From DATDYB01 sp036517115 (lineage in GTDB: Bacteria > Patescibacteriota > Minisyncoccia > Phycocordibacterales > PALSA-1337), in contig DATDYB010000004.1 in NCBI GenBank assembly GCA_036517115.1, positions 1-25,099 of the forward strand: a stretch of 25,099 nt of DNA, given 5' to 3'. This document shows, piece by piece, positions 22,303-25,099 of this stretch (its first letter is position 1; each line of letters begins with the position of its first letter). A program made the position numbers and the translations under genes. Below the pieces are notes generated by a model. The model was given only the letters and a program-made list of their open reading frames with translations, searched no databases and was not told the DNA's origin.

Positions 22303-22332
22303 CTCGAAATTTCGAGCCAATTCTGCTAGTAT
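22303..22332 (+). promoter_or_regulatory. lepA promoter region with 14-bp palindrome
   Basis: CTCGAAATTTCGAG (22303-22316) is a perfect palindrome ending 10 bp before TAGTAT (22327-22332, preceded by TGC as an extended -10). ATG 22345 follows 12 nt later. The palindrome could be an operator, but no regulator is linked to it. Confidence 0.45.
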
Positions 22333-22344
22333 GGTTGAAAAGCT

Positions 22345-24156
22345 ATGGATTCAAAAAACATCAGAAATTTCAGCATTATCGCCCATATAGATCATGGAAA
22401 GTCGACGCTTGCCGATCGTCTACTTGAAATTACGGGTACGATTGAAAAACGAAAGATGCAGGAGCAGGTCCTTGATTCGATGGAGCTCGAGCGTGAACGA
22501 GGCATTACCATCAAAATGCAGCCTGTAAGAATGGTCTACCATTCTGGGGGTCCCGAGCGAAACGAGGGACAGGAGTATATTCTGAATCTGATCGATACTC
22601 CTGGACATATCGACTTTTCGTATGAAGTGTCACGGGCACTGAAAGCGGTAGAAGGGTCGCTGTTGCTTGTTGATGCTACGCAGGGTGTTCAAGCTCAGAC
22701 TCTCACGACACTCAACATGGCACGAGAACAGGGACTCACTATTATCCCCGTCATTAGTAAGATCGATTCTCCTCTTGCTCGTATTGAAGAGGTAAGGAAA
22801 GAAGTCTGTGAACTTCTGGAATGTTCTCCTGAAGATGTGCTTGGCGTATCAGGCAAAACAGGGGAAGGTGTTCCAGAGCTTCTTAAAGAAATTATTCGGC
22901 GAATCCCCGCTCCGAAGCAAGAAGAAGAGACGAAGGATTTTCGCTCTCTCGTATTCGATTTCCAATATTCCAACCACCGCGGAGTAATCGTCTACATCCG
23001 TGCTTTTAGCGGAGAACTCAAGAAGGGAGACCAACTGGTGTTCAAGGTTTCAAAAGAAAAATTCAACGCACTTGAAGTGGGAATTTTCGCTCCGGAAGAA
23101 ACTCCGACCGACACCCTTAAAGCTGGCGAAATCGGCTATATTGTCACCGGCATCAAACAGCCCGGCATTGCTTCGGTAGGTGACACGGTCGCCTCTATCC
23201 GTGACACCCTGGAGCCATTGCCGGGATATATGAGTCCACGGCCCGTGGTGTGGGCATCTATCTATCCGGAAAGTCAGGATGATTTTACACTGTTAAAACA
23301 GGCACTAGGGCGACTTCGACTTTCAGACTCATCGTTTAGTCATGAAGAAGAATCGTCAGGAGCTCTTGGTCGCGGCTTTAGGTGCGGTTTTTTAGGTATG
23401 CTTCATCTAGAAATCATTACTGAGCGGCTTCGTCGAGAATTTCATCTCGAGCTCGTAGTGACAATCCCCTCCATCACGTACGAGGTGGAGTTCGTAAATG
23501 GCAAAAAGGAAATCGTGTACTCTCCCATTCATTTTCCGGACGACGGGCAGATTAAAAAAGTTTTTGAACCTTGGGTGAATTTAAAAATAATTACGCCTAG
23601 TGAATATGTGGGAGCGATCATGCAAAACCTTTACGACCACGAGGCAGAGGCGGGCGATACGCTTAACTTTGGAGACAACCGCACCACGCTCCAGGTCAAA
23701 ATGTCGCTTCGTGAACTCATGAGAAACTTTTTCGATGAAATTAAAAGCATTACCTCCGGCTACGCTTCAATCTCATACGAGATAGGGGAGCTTCGAGAGG
23801 CAGATGTAGTAAGGCTCGACATCCTGGTGGCGGAGGAGCCTGTGCCGGCCTTTTGTCGCGTCGTATCAAGACGGCGAGTGCAGGAAGAGGCAGAGGAAGC
23901 CGTCCAGAAGCTCTATAAGGCTCTACCACGACAAATGTTCACTACCAAGATCCAGGGTAAAGCATTAGGGAGAATTCTTTCCTCAGAGACGATCTCAGCG
24001 CTCCGAAAGGATGTCACGCAGCATATGTATGGGGGTGACATCACCCGAAAAATGAAGCTTCGGGAAAAACAAAAGAAAGGAAAAAAGAAAATGCAGGAGA
24101 GGGGAAAAGTGAACATTCCCCATGATGTGTTCCTAAAAATGATGAAGAAGGAGTAG
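22345..24156 (+). CDS. lepA: Elongation factor 4 (LepA), ribosome back-translocating GTPase
   Basis: LepA/EF4 is a ribosome-binding GTPase related to EF-G. The 603-aa length is standard. G motifs are visible: AHIDHGKST (G1, residue 13), RGITI (G3 switch region, 52), DTPGH, and the SKID form of NKxD. The EF4-specific C-terminal domain ends with GDITRKMKLREKQKKGKKKM. One departure is a loop after residue 65 (SGGPERNEGQ, 67-76), about five residues longer than the E. coli loop and encoded by DNA with a GTCCC/GGGAC inverted repeat. An extended -10 is 12 nt upstream and there is no SD. Single transcription unit between a terminator and a palindromic element. Confidence 0.97.
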   Translation: MDSKNIRNFSIIAHIDHGKSTLADRLLEITGTIEKRKMQEQVLDSMELERERGITIKMQPVRMVYHSGGPERNEGQEYILNLIDTPGHIDFSYEVSRALKAVEGSLLLVDATQGVQAQTLTTLNMAREQGLTIIPVISKIDSPLARIEEVRKEVCELLECSPEDVLGVSGKTGEGVPELLKEIIRRIPAPKQEEETKDFRSLVFDFQYSNHRGVIVYIRAFSGELKKGDQLVFKVSKEKFNALEVGIFAPEETPTDTLKAGEIGYIVTGIKQPGIASVGDTVASIRDTLEPLPGYMSPRPVVWASIYPESQDDFTLLKQALGRLRLSDSSFSHEEESSGALGRGFRCGFLGMLHLEIITERLRREFHLELVVTIPSITYEVEFVNGKKEIVYSPIHFPDDGQIKKVFEPWVNLKIITPSEYVGAIMQNLYDHEAEAGDTLNFGDNRTTLQVKMSLRELMRNFFDEIKSITSGYASISYEIGELREADVVRLDILVAEEPVPAFCRVVSRRRVQEEAEEAVQKLYKALPRQMFTTKIQGKALGRILSSETISALRKDVTQHMYGGDITRKMKLREKQKKGKKKMQERGKVNIPHDVFLKMMKKE

Positions 24157-24173
24157 TTTCACCGTTAGAGCGA

Positions 24174-24271
24174 GGATGTTTGCAAAAAAGAGACTACGCA
24201 GCGCGGCCGGCGCGGAGTCCAAGGAAATTTTTCACCAGAAAAATTATCCGGTCTCTTTTTTGTAAATATCC
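24174..24271. repeat. Palindromic element A2 downstream of lepA
   Basis: Arms 24174-24194 and 24251-24271 pair over 21 positions: 19 Watson-Crick pairs and two G-T pairs, if the plus strand is read as RNA. The 56-nt core holds a GC-rich hairpin (GCGCGGCCGGCGC) and an A/T hairpin (GGAAATTTTTC with GAAAAATTATCC). The core aligns with the reverse complement of element A1 at 4471-4560. It lies between the convergent ends of lepA and the 35-aa minus-strand gene. Confidence 0.82.
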
Positions 24272-24280
24272 AAGCGACTT

Positions 24281-24388
24281 TTATTGAAATATCGGCGTGT
24301 AGAGCATGATCATGCTCACGATGATGAGGATGCCAAGGATGACGGTGAAAACTCTCAAGACTTTTTTAGTTGTTCGGTGGAAAAGCAT
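24281..24388 (-). CDS. Small single-pass membrane protein (35 aa)
   Basis: On the minus strand, ATG 24388 opens a 35-codon frame with a basic start (MLFHRTTKKVLRV), one hydrophobic helix (FTVILGILIIVSMIMLY) and a short tail TPIFQ. The positive-inside layout is that of a genuine tiny membrane protein, and my recollection is that similar short proteins with a basic HRTTKK-type start and a TP-containing tail are common in Parcubacteria. It is divergent from the FtsB-like gene and convergent with lepA; element A2 follows its stop by 9 bp. Function unknown. Confidence 0.6.
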   Translation of the reverse strand: MLFHRTTKKVLRVFTVILGILIIVSMIMLYTPIFQ

Positions 24389-24440
24389 GAGAGAAGTATA
24401 GAATATTAAGTAGTATGTATCAAGTGTGTATGGCTTAGCC

Positions 24441-24469
24441 TTTATACTTACTACTCTATACCCTATACT
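24441..24469 (+). promoter_or_regulatory. FtsB-like gene promoter, leaderless type, with repeated TATACTTACT
   Basis: TTTATA (24441-24446), a 17-bp spacer and TATACT (24464-24469) are followed by ATG 24477 after 7 nt. TATACTTACT occurs twice, 21 bp apart (24443 and 24464). Confidence 0.6.
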
Positions 24470-24476
24470 TACTTAC

Positions 24477-24857
24477 ATGTTGGAATCCTATCATAAGAAA
24501 AAGATTAACAGGTGGCTTTATTCCAAATGGACTATGGCACTTCTTGTTGTTCTCATTGCTTTTGTTGCTGAGGCAACATGGGACGTATACCAAAAAGAAA
24601 ACATAAGCGCCGCCAATTTACTGCGCATTGAAAAAGAACGAGATCGTCTCACTGAGCGTAAAGAAGAGCTCGAAAAAGAAGTGGCAAGTCTTCATACGGA
24701 GAGGGGTATCGAAAAGGAAATCCGCGCCAAATTCGGCGTGGTCAAGGCGGGCGAACATGTGGTGGTCATTGTCGGGGATGAACATACAACAGAATCAAAT
24801 AAGAAAGAAGAGCCAAAAAAATCTTTTTGGGATACAATAGTGGCGTTATTTAAATAA
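24477..24857 (+). CDS. FtsB/DivIC-like septum formation initiator protein
   Basis: The 126-aa protein has a short cytoplasmic start, one transmembrane helix (about residues 19-36) and an extracytoplasmic coiled coil (RIEKERDRLTERKEELEKEV), followed by a small domain with EIRAKFGVVKAGEHVVVIV. This is the layout of FtsB/DivIC, which joins FtsL and FtsQ in the division complex. The last 25 residues (SNKKEEPKKSFWDTIVALFK) are basic with an amphipathic end. ATG 24477 is chosen over an ATG at 24426, which lies upstream of the promoter -10 box. tRNA-Gly begins 4 bp after the stop, and its probable promoter box lies inside this gene. Confidence 0.8.
   Translation: MLESYHKKKINRWLYSKWTMALLVVLIAFVAEATWDVYQKENISAANLLRIEKERDRLTERKEELEKEVASLHTERGIEKEIRAKFGVVKAGEHVVVIVGDEHTTESNKKEEPKKSFWDTIVALFK
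24833..24838 (+). promoter_or_regulatory. Possible tRNA-Gly -10 box inside the FtsB-like gene
   Basis: TACAAT ends 24 nt before the mature tRNA 5' end, the same distance as the TATACT box before tRNA-Ser. Co-transcription with the FtsB-like gene is the alternative. Confidence 0.4.
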
Positions 24858-24861
24858 TTTT

Positions 24862-24935
24862 GCGAGTGTAGTACAGTGGTAGTATATGTGCTTCCCAAGC
24901 ATAGGACGCGGGTTCGATTCCCGCCACTCGCACCA
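24862..24935 (+). tRNA. tRNA-Gly(CCC)
   Basis: Acceptor GCGAGTG pairs with CACTCGC; the D arm is GTAC/GTAT, the anticodon arm TGTGC-TTCCCAA-GCATA gives anticodon CCC, and the T arm is GCGGG-TTCGATT-CCCGC. CCA is encoded (24933-24935), unlike in tRNA-Ser. Confidence 0.95.
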
Positions 24936-24971
24936 TCAACGAACTGAACGGTTTTTTGGAAGCCAAAATGC

Positions 24972-24992
24972 GGGACGCGCGAAGCGCGTCCC
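24972..24992. other. GC-rich hairpin downstream of tRNA-Gly
   Basis: GGGACGCGC and GCGCGTCCC form a perfect 9-bp stem with a GAA loop. There is no T tract after it on the plus strand, so terminator status is uncertain. The rest of the window to 25099 holds no gene that I can support, only short repeats (GAATTC twice, GGCGCGC, CCAAAGATTTCTTTGG at 25079-25094). Confidence 0.5.
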
Positions 24993-25099
24993 AAGGATTC
25001 CCGCCGAATTCCCCCAACGAATTCAGAATTTTTGGCGCGCTGGCGCGCACTGATTTTTCGCCGAGGAGGAGGTTCGAGCCAAAGATTTCTTTGGCACAG

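Noticed and set aside
24972..24992. Terminator for tRNA-Gly
   Set aside because: The stem is strong but there is no T tract after it on the plus strand, so it is listed only as a hairpin.
24692..25050. Two minus-strand reading frames over the tRNA-Gly region
   Set aside because: They are read antisense through tRNA-Gly; their GGNRTRVLCLG and VAGIEPAS strings are well-known spurious translations of antisense tRNA genes.

Overview
The window looks like a chromosomal segment of a Patescibacteria/CPR bacterium, most likely a parcubacterium. The evidence is the gene set (SecG beside a membrane-anchored family 5 solute-binding protein, LemA/HtpX, an O-antigen-ligase/TPR fusion, MurJ, a very short FtsB-like protein, many small orphan proteins), the scarcity of Shine-Dalgarno sequences, and -10 boxes lying 6-8 nt before start codons. 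TGA is used as a normal stop. Taxonomy is inferred from style and content, not from a marker-gene tree.

Layout. 1-2020: minus-strand oppA-like gene (cut by the left edge) and secG. 2000-4000: a two-gene minus operon of unknowns, with clear SD sites and its own terminator, divergent from a TrmB-like regulator with a near-consensus promoter. 4030-6350: groES-groEL with a strong promoter and terminator. 6350-9115: lemA and htpX, separated by a PaaX/Cas2-fold regulator that has a 40-bp perfect palindrome over its promoter region. 9180-11280: tRNA-Ser(GGA), a Nudix hydrolase, and a convergent GT-C glycosyltransferase. 11340-12870: a 63-aa zinc-ribbon protein, an orotate phosphoribosyltransferase and a DUF192 protein carrying an in-frame palindromic insertion. 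13080-17175: nrdA and nrdB; NrdB has the residues of a class Ic (Mn/Fe) R2. 17200-17610: RNase P RNA with promoter and terminator. 17680-21782: O-antigen-ligase-like/TPR protein and MurJ. 21798-24156: an orphan gene and lepA. 24170-25099: a palindromic element, a 35-aa membrane protein, an FtsB-like protein and tRNA-Gly(CCC).

Functional themes are protein folding and membrane quality control (GroESL, LemA, HtpX, SecG), dNTP and pyrimidine supply (NrdAB, PyrE), envelope assembly and division (GT-C transferase, ligase-like protein, MurJ, FtsB) and translation (LepA, two tRNAs, RNase P).

The most unusual signals lie mostly outside the obvious genes. Two families of large imperfect palindromes are each present twice: A at 4471-4560 and 24174-24271, B at 6365-6546 and 8994-9114. 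A 47-bp palindrome encodes an extra surface loop in the DUF192 protein, and a shorter one sits in LepA. The palindrome and direct repeats around the PaaX/Cas2-like gene, and a degenerate 9-bp periodic array before nrdB, also stand out.
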